The position numbers were made by a program, and so were the translations under genes. From a virus, in IMG/VR virus record IMGVR_UViG_3300035698_031742, positions 1 through 27,252 of that record: a DNA stretch of 27,252 bases. One strand, 5' to 3'. This document shows positions 15,829-22,299 of the stretch, in pieces. Below the pieces are notes generated by a model, which was given only the letters and a program-made list of their open reading frames with translations, was not told where the DNA came from and did no database searches. The stretch's first letter is position 1. Every line of letters starts with the position of its first letter.

Positions 15829-16190
15829 CAACCAGCATTTACACTACCGATAGGTTTACCTGTATTTTTAACTACCTGAACACAACGATCATCCCACAAT
15901 ACGATCATTTTAGGATCTTTGATATTTATTATTTCCAAATCGCCAAAACCATGTTTTTTCAACCATTTTTTAATGGGAGGGATTTGCGCTTTATTCGAAG
16001 CCCGTGCCGTGAATATTTTTATTATCTTTCCTTCCTTAATCCATTTTTTTACTCTTTCAGCCATTTCAGGAATTGGTTCCCCAATCCAATCAGCAGAAAC
16101 CCATCCATCATAAAATGATAGTGTGCCATCTAAATCCACACCGATCCATGCATCATTAATTTTTTCCGGTTCTAAAATTTCTTTGATCAT
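15828..16190 (-). CDS. Small HAD-superfamily phosphatase
   Basis: A 120-aa protein with HAD motifs: GVDLDGTL (17-24, nucleophile D19 and acid D21), IFTARA (motif II Thr, about 60-65) and WDDRCVQV (about 98-105, acidic metal ligands). This is the minimal HAD core with no cap domain, similar to phage proteins annotated as phosphatase or hydrolase. The substrate is unknown; nucleotides or sugar phosphates are possible. The start overlaps the sulfotransferase stop as ATGA, and the stop abuts the helicase start. Co-translation with the sulfotransferase raises the idea that it removes phosphate from the 3',5'-bisphosphate by-product, but this is only context. Confidence 0.88.
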   Translation of the reverse strand: MIKEILEPEKINDAWIGVDLDGTLSFYDGWVSADWIGEPIPEMAERVKKWIKEGKIIKIFTARASNKAQIPPIKKWLKKHGFGDLEIINIKDPKMIVLWDDRCVQVVKNTGKPIGSVNAG

Positions 16191-16921
16191 CCTATCATTC
16201 TCATTTTTAATTTATCAATATGTTTATCAAACCCAAAAGCCTCAAAGTCTATTTTATAAAAATCATATAAATACATATAGTCGTCTTCATTAATCTTAAA
16301 ACTATCACTTGGCGATTTGTTAATAACCGGTATACTTAAAAATTTTATGCCTATTTTTTTATTTACAATTTTCATATCGTCATATAGGGTTTCTGTTCTT
16401 CCAATAAAATCAACACCAATATCACCATTTTTATTTTTTACATAATCTATTTGTGGCTTTGTACCGTAACCCGTTATAAAATGTTCACTTCTAATAAACC
16501 CAGAGAAAAACGTTTTGTTTTGTTTTGACTCTATATACGCTTTAGAAAAATACTTATTTAATATCCATTCTTTTCCACGAGCCTTTGTTTGCGGAAAATC
16601 TTTTTCACCAATGTTTTCTACAATACGACGCGCAAACTTATACCAAGAAATTGCTCTGTCAAACGGATGTCTAATAAAAGCAAATGAAAAATATTTATTC
16701 CAATTATCCACACCCATAGAATTTGTCACCTCAATCACGGATGCATGTTTACTGACACTGAATCTTTCAAAATAATTTTTTTGTAATAATTCACCGTGAT
16801 CTGTGGCGCCTAATACAATATCACCAGCACAACACAATGGATCAAGGGCATATGTTATACTGGTGCCTCCAGTTTTATGGATATGAATAAATATAAACCT
16901 TTTACTGTTAGAAATAATCAA
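16187..16921 (-). CDS. Sulfotransferase-family protein (PAPS-dependent)
   Basis: A 244-aa protein with the two PAPS-binding motifs of the Sulfotransfer_2 type: FIHIHKTGGTS (11-21, 5' phosphosulfate loop) and FIRHPFDRAISWY (82-94, 3' phosphate site), then IGRTETLYDDM. These are the hallmarks of carbohydrate sulfotransferases such as heparan or chondroitin enzymes. It would transfer sulfate to a sugar hydroxyl, perhaps on a host envelope polymer or a phage glycan. The start is TTG with a strong GGAGGGTAAAAA ahead. An extended -10 promoter lies just upstream. Sulfotransferases are uncommon among phage replication genes, so it looks like an inserted accessory gene. Confidence 0.88.
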   Translation of the reverse strand: MIISNSKRFIFIHIHKTGGTSITYALDPLCCAGDIVLGATDHGELLQKNYFERFSVSKHASVIEVTNSMGVDNWNKYFSFAFIRHPFDRAISWYKFARRIVENIGEKDFPQTKARGKEWILNKYFSKAYIESKQNKTFFSGFIRSEHFITGYGTKPQIDYVKNKNGDIGVDFIGRTETLYDDMKIVNKKIGIKFLSIPVINKSPSDSFKINEDDYMYLYDFYKIDFEAFGFDKHIDKLKMRMIG

Positions 16922-16948
16922 TTTTTACCCTCCTTTCTTTTTCTTTTT

Positions 16949-16957
16949 ATTATACCA
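16949..16957 (-). promoter_or_regulatory. Extended -10 promoter for the sulfotransferase
   Basis: TGGTATAAT on the minus strand in the 40-base gap between the initiator stop and the sulfotransferase start, leaving a leader of about 20 bases with AAAGGAGGG. The -35 region would be inside the initiator gene and has no good consensus match. Confidence 0.5.
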
Positions 16958-16961
16958 TATT

Positions 16962-18308
16962 TCAATTTTGTCCCATGGAAGCAAATATACCCATTCCCCC
17001 ATCTATAACCGCTCCCTGTTCTACAAGATAACGAGGTAAGATCCCATCATACATCATATCTGATGCAAGATATCCGGGATGAGGCCGTCTTGCCCCATTT
17101 GTTTTTAGTGCATCAAAAACATAATGCACGCTTGCTTCCATCCAATCAGGGCGATTTTGTTCATGTGAAAGCAATAAAATATTTTTACGATTATCCCACA
17201 TAAATTTTGTAAATTTCATTGACGCCCGTCTAAAACTATTTTCATCATCTTCCGAAAACTTTTTAGGCACCAATCCTCCCAACATAGTTTTAATCCATAA
17301 TTTTTTAAATCTATCTGTTATCTTTGGATGACGATCTTCAATAAACTTGGCAAATTTTGCTTTTGGATCGTTTGGTGAAACACATTCTCGAAACCATGAA
17401 TAAACACCAAGATTAATATTTTGTGCTTCCATTCGTCTTTTTGTATGTTCAGAAAATCCAAAAAATTCATCAAGACCAACTAAATTTCCTGGAATTGAAA
17501 CATTTACTTTAGATGAATTACTCATCAATAAATCTTTGTAGGTTTTCATTGCTTCCTTGATATCTCGCGAATCATAATCATATAAGCCATGCTCAAGAGC
17601 TTCCATCGCTTTATAAAAGGTTTTTAATCCTGGTTTATGTTTTGATAAAGGTTTTCCCAATGAACACCAAAAATGAAATAGGGATATTGCATTTTTGGTA
17701 AATCCATAAAAAGCATCATTGGTTCGTCTTTTTAATGGTCTTCTATTTGGGTAGGTGACAGAAATAAGGGGTTTCCCCTGATTTAAAGAGTCTTTATTCT
17801 TTAAATCAATATCTGGTTTACTATGATCTGGTTTACTATGATCTAGTTTATTAATAGGCCCCAAATTTCCATGCATCCGGTTCCTTGATTTTTTAGGATC
17901 TGGCTCCTTGTTTTTTTCGGATCTGGATTTCCAAGGATATACAAAATCCTTCATTTCTTGTTTTATATAATTATTTAAGATATTTCCATGAATATAATAA
18001 TAATTTCGACAAGGATTATCTCTTCTGCTGACTTCCAATATAGATAAATCTACCAATTCTTTTATAATTTTTGTCTGCTTGAATTCTGATAATTGGGTAA
18101 GATCTTCAATCCAAGATTGTTTTAAAAAGAAAAAACCATCATTTGTTAATTCCGCTGTACTTTTTCTTAAAAAGAATTGATCAATTAAAATTAATAAAAA
18201 AGCTGAAATTTGTGGACCAAAAACAATCAAATATTCTTTATCAAAAAGATAAAAATTCTTTCCAGAAGCCTTTTCCAACATCTGAGCATTTTCTTCAATA
18301 TTCACCAT
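16962..18308 (-). CDS. Replication initiator-like protein with N-terminal winged helix
   Basis: A 448-aa protein. Residues 25-105 look like the winged helix of phage replication organisers: FGPQISAFLLILIDQFFLRK, then a helix-turn-helix (FFFLKQSWIEDLTQLSEFKQ, KIIKELVDLSILEVSRR) and a wing ending NYYYIHGN. A low-complexity hinge (about 125-200) contains DHSKPDHSKPD, coded by iteron-like DNA repeats. The C-terminal half is helical with many aromatic residues and no recognised motif. Known cases with initiator binding sites inside the initiator gene include lambda O. I chose the ATG at 18308 (AGGAGTGTTTGAA ahead); a GTG at 18317 would overlap that ribosome site. It follows the primase and precedes the helicase, which fits, but initiation is inferred. 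Confidence 0.75.
   Translation of the reverse strand: MVNIEENAQMLEKASGKNFYLFDKEYLIVFGPQISAFLLILIDQFFLRKSTAELTNDGFFFLKQSWIEDLTQLSEFKQTKIIKELVDLSILEVSRRDNPCRNYYYIHGNILNNYIKQEMKDFVYPWKSRSEKNKEPDPKKSRNRMHGNLGPINKLDHSKPDHSKPDIDLKNKDSLNQGKPLISVTYPNRRPLKRRTNDAFYGFTKNAISLFHFWCSLGKPLSKHKPGLKTFYKAMEALEHGLYDYDSRDIKEAMKTYKDLLMSNSSKVNVSIPGNLVGLDEFFGFSEHTKRRMEAQNINLGVYSWFRECVSPNDPKAKFAKFIEDRHPKITDRFKKLWIKTMLGGLVPKKFSEDDENSFRRASMKFTKFMWDNRKNILLLSHEQNRPDWMEASVHYVFDALKTNGARRPHPGYLASDMMYDGILPRYLVEQGAVIDGGMGIFASMGQN
17780..17852. repeat. Candidate origin: iteron-like repeats inside the initiator gene
   Basis: Three tandem 14-15 bp units on the plus strand (ATATCTGGTTTACT, ATGATCTGGTTTACT, ATGATCTAGTTTATT) occupy 17809-17852, with two looser GGATCTGG copies at 17896-17903 and 17919-17926. 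An inverted repeat GATTTAAAGA / TCTTTAAATC (17780-17789, 17798-17807) lies immediately beside them, and the surroundings are AT-rich. The repeats fall in the hinge of the predicted initiator, as lambda ori falls within O. The repeats also code a repeated peptide, so protein slippage is an alternative. Confidence 0.45.
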
Positions 18309-18416
18309 TTCAAACACTCCTATTCAAAAAGGTTTATTTGAAATGCTTGGAAAATAAAATTAGGAAGGTCTTTTTAAGACTTTTCTACCGTAACCAAGCA
18401 TTATGGTGTTTGTGGG

Positions 18417-18469
18417 AAAGGACCGGAGGTTACGGCTCCGGTCCTTTGAGTGTCTTGCGCGCACAAGAC
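18417..18469. promoter_or_regulatory. Two adjacent hairpins between primase and initiator
   Basis: The gap 18309-18540 (232 bases) has no credible gene. It holds a 12-bp perfect stem AAAGGACCGGAG / CTCCGGTCCTTT with a 7-base loop (18417-18447) and, five bases on, a 6-bp stem GTCTTG / CAAGAC with a 6-base loop (18452-18469). The first could act as a terminator in either direction, although on the minus strand the U-rich arm is only UUU. These would separate primase from initiator expression. Confidence 0.55.
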
Positions 18470-18540
18470 CCCACCACCATGACAATTAAAAATAACCAAT
18501 ACAAAAAATTAGGTCAAGTATTATTTTATTTCCAATTTTT

Positions 18541-19470
18541 TCAACCATTTATTTCTTTTCTCAATTGTTCAATTTCTACATCTGATAAATCAGCAGGATC
18601 TTTCCCTTCCGGCATATCAATAACATAAACATTAGGAACTACACCGGATAATTGATTTGCCACTTTTTGAGCATTGGTCCTTCCAGCATCATCACCATCA
18701 AAAACAACAAAAATTCTTTCAAAACCATATCCTGCTAAAAAAGCTAATTGTTCAGGAGTGCAAGTAACACCAGCCGTACAAACCGCTCCTGTGCCATATC
18801 GCCAAACATCAGTTACTCCCTCCATAAGTATTAGAGTATCCATTTGTCGGGCTGAATCAATATTATATATAATATGTTTTGTATTTACAGGGGAATAATT
18901 TGGATAGCTTGAACGATATTTAGCTTCTTTTTTCTCGGTCCAATCCATCCCTATAAAAGCAACCGTTTCTCCATCAATTTGAAAAGGGATAATAATATCC
19001 CCTCGAAATTCCCCAAACATTGGCCCTGACATTATTTTATATTTTTCCACTATAATATCTGATTCAAATCCCCTTGACATTAAATATTTGCGATGCCTGG
19101 CAATGACATTTCCTGAACCCGGAGGTATCCTTATCTCAATCGGAGTTTTCCTTTGCCTGGCTGCCTGGGGAATATCATCACCTAAAAAAGATTCAATAAT
19201 CTGATAAGCAGTAGACCAAGAACATTCTTCCAATTCTTTTATTAATTTTGGCGGTCCGCCTTTTTCACCACAAATCCAACAATGAAATAATTTTGTTTTG
19301 ACATTTATCCCAAGATGGTTATTACCGGAATAATCATGATCACCACAAAACGGACAAGTGATATTGATCCATCCAATTGTTACATTCTTTTCGCCAGGTT
19401 CCCAATATTGAACTTGTTTTGATTCAAAATAAGCAATGTAATCAAATAAGGATGTATCAGTTTCAGACAT
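18541..19470 (-). CDS. DnaG-like primase (CHC2 zinc finger plus TOPRIM)
   Basis: Predicted RNA primase of 309 aa. The N-terminal zinc-binding domain has CPFC (C39, C42) and FHCWIC (C64, C67, with H63). The linker holds RKYLMSRGF, typical of DnaG before the catalytic core. The TOPRIM domain has MEGVTD (E217) and VVFDGDDAGR (D258, D260). Bacterial DnaG is about 580-600 aa; this lacks the C-terminal helicase-binding domain and is a minimal phage form. GAGAG lies nine bases before the ATG. It lies between UvsW-like helicase and initiator, with the replicative helicase further downstream. Confidence 0.94.
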   Translation of the reverse strand: MSETDTSLFDYIAYFESKQVQYWEPGEKNVTIGWINITCPFCGDHDYSGNNHLGINVKTKLFHCWICGEKGGPPKLIKELEECSWSTAYQIIESFLGDDIPQAARQRKTPIEIRIPPGSGNVIARHRKYLMSRGFESDIIVEKYKIMSGPMFGEFRGDIIIPFQIDGETVAFIGMDWTEKKEAKYRSSYPNYSPVNTKHIIYNIDSARQMDTLILMEGVTDVWRYGTGAVCTAGVTCTPEQLAFLAGYGFERIFVVFDGDDAGRTNAQKVANQLSGVVPNVYVIDMPEGKDPADLSDVEIEQLRKEING

Positions 19471-19536
19471 TTATTCTTCTCTCAATTTTTCTTCAGAATG
19501 AGAACATATTTTTGTTTCAAGATTATCCTTATTTAA

Positions 19537-19779
19537 TCAGCAGATATGAAATTTTTGCCTTCTTTTTAAAATTTCATCAAAAGGAATATCTTTTATTAAT
19601 TGTAAATTTCCCCTTGGAACAACTAATAAATCTTCTGAATCCATTTTAATAAGACAACTAATTGGACCAGGACCATGTGAAACCAATAAAATAATGCCCC
19701 CTTTACAATGCCATTCATTATACATGGTTTTTGCATACCAAAGTCTAATGATTTGACCAGGGGCCGGTTCCCATATCAT
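19537..19779 (-). CDS. Small conserved-looking phage protein of unknown function
   Basis: An 80-aa protein rich in beta-type stretches (GQIIRLWYAK, GIILLVSHGPGP, DLLVVPRGNLQLI) ending in a basic tail. It resembles a small beta-barrel, but I do not recognise a family. The ATG at 19779 overlaps the helicase stop (ATGA) and GGAGG is ten bases ahead; a longer start at 19785 would be TTG and is less likely. Its neighbours are a UvsW-like helicase and a primase, so a role in replication is possible by context. Confidence 0.7.
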   Translation of the reverse strand: MIWEPAPGQIIRLWYAKTMYNEWHCKGGIILLVSHGPGPISCLIKMDSEDLLVVPRGNLQLIKDIPFDEILKRRQKFHIC

Positions 19780-21134
19780 AACCAACCTGCCTCCACATAA
19801 ATTGCCATTCTTCTTATCCCATGGGCAGATAAATAATAATTGACATCTAAAAAATCAATTATTTCGACAGTACTTTTTTTATCCGTTTTTCTCAATCCGC
19901 GGCCAATTGTTTGCAAAGTCTGCACTTCGGATTTCCCACCGCAAGCATTAATTACAACATCTAATGTTGTAATATCAATTCCTTCCCGCCAAACATTTGT
20001 ACAAATGACACATTTTATTCTTTTTTTTACAAATTCTGTTCTTAAAACTTCTCGGACAGTAGTATTTGTTTTTCCTTGAACAAATTTATTTGGAATTTTA
20101 AAAAGATCAAATATTGCTTTTATATTATCCCCATGTTCAATTTCTTTGACCATTATTAAAACGGTTTTATTATCTTCTATCCGTTTTTTTGCTTCCTGAA
20201 CAATAAGATGGTTTCTAACACGATTTTTAATAATACCTAATTCATAATTTTTTTTATATGTCCTGGCATTTTCATATGCTCTAACTGGAACAGAAATTAG
20301 AGTAATTTTTGGTTTCGCAAGGAATCCTTTTTTAATTCCCTCTTGAATTGTTACTTCCCCGATGATCGGACCCATAAGCCCTTCTAAAACAAATTTTTGT
20401 TCTTTTTTTTCCGGCAGGGTTGCAGTAAATCCAATACGGGATACAGCTTTTTTCATTTTAACAATCGTTTTGCCATACATTCCAGACAAAGAAGCAATAT
20501 GATGAGCCTCATCAATAATAATAATATCATATTGATCAATCTTTTTTGAAGGATATTTCCAAAAAGTTTGAATCGAAGCAAAAGTCAATGGATGGGTATC
20601 ATCTTCTTCTTCTAAAGTCTTAGAACAAATACCATAATCAAATCCCCATTTTTTTGCTTCTTTACTTGCTTGTTTGATTATGGATGTGTTATGGCACAAA
20701 AAAATGGCCCTGGCGTTCGGATATTGACTAAGATACCCGAGCGCCAGGACCGTTTTGCCTGATCCGGTTGGAGATTTAATTACACCAATTTTTTCCGTTG
20801 TCATTTTATCAAGTAACAATTTTTGGTCATCCCTAAAAATAATTCCTGGGAGATTTGGTTCAATTTTTTTTTGCATTCTTTTGGATACAGAATTTGCCAT
20901 CAAATATTTAATTGTTGGATGTTCCCCTTTTTCTAAACAAAATTCGAAAACACGATTTGTAAACCCTAAAAGAAAACGATTGCCTGTCATAAAATAAGCA
21001 TCATATGTCTTTTTTTCGCCGCCAAATTTTTTACGAATAAATATTGTTTTATTATATTTTAGACATGGTTTTACAAAATTAATATAATCAACATCTATAT
21101 CACACCATAATGCATTTATTTGTCTGATTAACAT
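19776..21134 (-). CDS. UvsW-like SF2 DNA helicase
   Basis: A 452-aa superfamily 2 helicase. After an N-terminal domain of 95 residues, FRDDQKLLLDKM gives the Q-like motif, SPTGSGKT (121-128) Walker A, DEAHH (208-212) Walker B, GFTATLP (235-241) motif III, and near the end TIGRGLRK motif VI. The architecture and length match T4 UvsW and bacterial RadD-like enzymes that unwind branched DNA, R-loops and recombination intermediates. It starts with ATG behind AAAGG and a strong hairpin, and overlaps the next gene by four bases. Confidence 0.9.
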   Translation of the reverse strand: MLIRQINALWCDIDVDYINFVKPCLKYNKTIFIRKKFGGEKKTYDAYFMTGNRFLLGFTNRVFEFCLEKGEHPTIKYLMANSVSKRMQKKIEPNLPGIIFRDDQKLLLDKMTTEKIGVIKSPTGSGKTVLALGYLSQYPNARAIFLCHNTSIIKQASKEAKKWGFDYGICSKTLEEEDDTHPLTFASIQTFWKYPSKKIDQYDIIIIDEAHHIASLSGMYGKTIVKMKKAVSRIGFTATLPEKKEQKFVLEGLMGPIIGEVTIQEGIKKGFLAKPKITLISVPVRAYENARTYKKNYELGIIKNRVRNHLIVQEAKKRIEDNKTVLIMVKEIEHGDNIKAIFDLFKIPNKFVQGKTNTTVREVLRTEFVKKRIKCVICTNVWREGIDITTLDVVINACGGKSEVQTLQTIGRGLRKTDKKSTVEIIDFLDVNYYLSAHGIRRMAIYVEAGWL

Positions 21135-21209
21135 TTTTTAAACCTTTAAAATGACACCCGGTCTTCACTTAGGGAACCAGAGTGAAGACCGGGTGTCAGT
21201 CAGCAAAAG

Positions 21210-21350
21210 TTAAAGAAAAAACAGCAAACACAGTCCGGTTCCGTGCGCTGTCGGCGAAGGCATCAAAATGCCTGACGTAATTCTATCCGCTAATTTTGCG
21301 GATATTACGGTTGCCATGCTGACAAATGGCAACCAGAAAAATATAAACAT
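21210..21350 (-). CDS. Possible 46-aa hydrophobic peptide in the structured region
   Basis: An ATG at 21350 with AAAGGAGAAAATTTT ahead and TGGTATAAT further up opens a 46-codon frame with a hydrophobic start (MFIFFWLPFVSMATVISAKL) and a hydrophobic end (GLCLLFFL). It could be a small membrane peptide. The hairpins within it instead suggest the region works as RNA. The ribosome site is good, so it may be both. Confidence 0.35.
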   Translation of the reverse strand: MFIFFWLPFVSMATVISAKLADRITSGILMPSPTAHGTGLCLLFFL

Positions 21351-21373
21351 AAAATTTTCTCCTTTCTTTTTCC

Positions 21374-21382
21374 ATTATACCA
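21374..21382 (-). promoter_or_regulatory. Extended -10 promoter ahead of the structured region
   Basis: TGGTATAAT on the minus strand at the very end of the preceding gene, 24 bases before the 46-codon ORF. Upstream bases are AT-rich without a clear -35. It is one of four intergenic copies of this nine-base element. Confidence 0.5.
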
Positions 21383-21383
21383 T

Positions 21384-21770
21384 TTATAAAGATTTTATCA
21401 TATCGTGAATTTCTTCCACGGCAATGATTGCTTTCCCGTGCCCCAAAATAGGGGCAAAAAATCTTTTTAATCGTGAAGGGGCATCACTTCTGATTCCTCC
21501 CTTATCTTTGTAAATTAAAGACACGATTTCTGAAGGACATTCTAAAATTGTTTTCAAGATTGCCCCTGCTTCATCAGAAAGATTCACCATGCCTTCAATT
21601 ATACGATTTCTAGATTCTGTATCGGTTTCCATGACAAGATCAGAATCAGAATCCAAAGAAGAAACCCCTTCAAAATAAATTATTGCTGCGGCTTCTATTC
21701 CGGCATGTTTTTTAGATCTGGAAATCTTTTTTCTCCGATGAAGAGGTCTGCGATCAGGATATGTTTTCAT
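21384..21770 (-). CDS. Hypothetical 128-aa protein
   Basis: Not recognised. The N-terminus is very basic (RRPLHRRKKISRSKKH), the middle is acidic, and residues 62-128 form a helix-rich domain (LSDEAGAILKTILECPSEIV ... RLKRFFAPILGHGKAIIAVE) that could be a small helix-turn-helix fold. The start ATG overlaps the previous stop (ATGA), with AGGAGG eight bases ahead, so translation is coupled. It lies just before a promoter and a structured region. Confidence 0.75.
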   Translation of the reverse strand: MKTYPDRRPLHRRKKISRSKKHAGIEAAAIIYFEGVSSLDSDSDLVMETDTESRNRIIEGMVNLSDEAGAILKTILECPSEIVSLIYKDKGGIRSDAPSRLKRFFAPILGHGKAIIAVEEIHDMIKSL

Positions 21771-21925
21771 TGATTCCTCCTGAACCCAAATTTTGCTGCC
21801 AAGGACAAAAATAAAACCCCAACAAATTGAGGAATCATTACATAATCTCCTTGACCTTCAGTTAAAAGACAAACAAGTCCAGCCACAACACAAATGCCTT
21901 CAAACCAATTTGCCTTCCTTTTCAT
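21767..21925 (-). CDS. Two-helix small membrane protein, 52 aa
   Basis: A 52-aa protein: basic N-terminus MKRKANW, first membrane segment about 9-22 (EGICVVAGLVCLLT), short polar turn, second segment about 31-46 (IPQFVGVLFLSLAAKFG), and a basic C-terminus RRNQ. The shape is that of a small hairpin membrane protein, like holins and many phage morons, but it is too short and too far from lysis genes to call a holin. AAAAAGGAGGTCAAT precedes the ATG, and its TGA overlaps the next ATG. Confidence 0.7.
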   Translation of the reverse strand: MKRKANWFEGICVVAGLVCLLTEGQGDYVMIPQFVGVLFLSLAAKFGFRRNQ

Positions 21926-22254
21926 ATTGACCTCCTTTTTAACTTGCGACGTTTACCTGGTTGAATTTCACCGTCTCGAATCCGTTTTGCCAAAACAGCA
22001 ACAGCACAAGAATAACAAGTTTCAATACAAGCGACCGTTGATGACCAGCATCCTCCATGAACTTCTGATTTTGAACACCAAAGAAATTCAGCTAAACGAA
22101 AATCAGGACAAGGTTCACTATTTTCATCAATCCAATCTTCTGCATAAAGACAAAGTCTTTCAATGCCTATTTTTGGATCACCTCTGCGAACCTTGACCTT
22201 GCGATACTCATCACACATATTACAAGTGACTTTTCTTTTTATTTTTTTGATCAT
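21922..22254 (-). CDS. Cysteine-rich small protein, probable zinc binding
   Basis: A 110-aa protein with ten or so cysteines: CNMC near residue 11, LCLYAED with C35, PCPDF, WCSKS, GGCWSS, ACIETCYSC (about 76-84). The CxxC pairs suggest one or two metal sites; the C-terminus is very basic (GKRRKLKRRSI). No family is recognised. AGGAGGTAAAAA precedes the ATG, and the helicase-gene hairpin lies immediately before this ribosome site. Its end overlaps the start of the next gene. Confidence 0.75.
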   Translation of the reverse strand: MIKKIKRKVTCNMCDEYRKVKVRRGDPKIGIERLCLYAEDWIDENSEPCPDFRLAEFLWCSKSEVHGGCWSSTVACIETCYSCAVAVLAKRIRDGEIQPGKRRKLKRRSI

Positions 22255-22265
22255 TTTTTACCTCC

Positions 22266-22292
22266 TAAGGGGATCTCGTCAGATCCCCCTTA
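22266..22292 (-). terminator. Hairpin after the C-terminal helicase gene
   Basis: TAAGGGGGATC / GATCCCCTTA pairs with one bulged G around a 6-base loop, eight bases after the helicase stop. The 3' arm abuts the AGGAGG of the following gene. A U-run is absent, so it may be an attenuator or message-end stabiliser instead of a true terminator. Confidence 0.45.
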
Positions 22293-22299
22293 TTAAAAG

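Larger units (their letters stand above)
21152..21382 (-). ncRNA. Candidate structured RNA with its own promoter
   Basis: The gap between the UvsW-like gene (21134) and the next upstream gene (21384) has an extended -10 at its upstream end and four hairpins in series on the transcribed strand: GGTTGCCAT / ATGGCAACC (21309-21334), a compound stem with outer CGTAAT / ATTACG and inner ATCCGC / GCGGAT (21276-21309), AGGCAT / ATGCCT with loop AAAA-type (21258-21273), and an 18-bp perfect stem (21152-21198, 11-base loop) followed by ATTTT, terminator-like. GC is higher than in surrounding DNA. Density of stems suggests an RNA, or a structured leader for the helicase gene. A 46-codon ORF overlaps it. 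Confidence 0.45.

Noticed and set aside
21767-21925. Holin
   Set aside because: It has two hydrophobic segments but lies among replication genes without a lysin or Rz neighbour, so only 'membrane protein' is supported.
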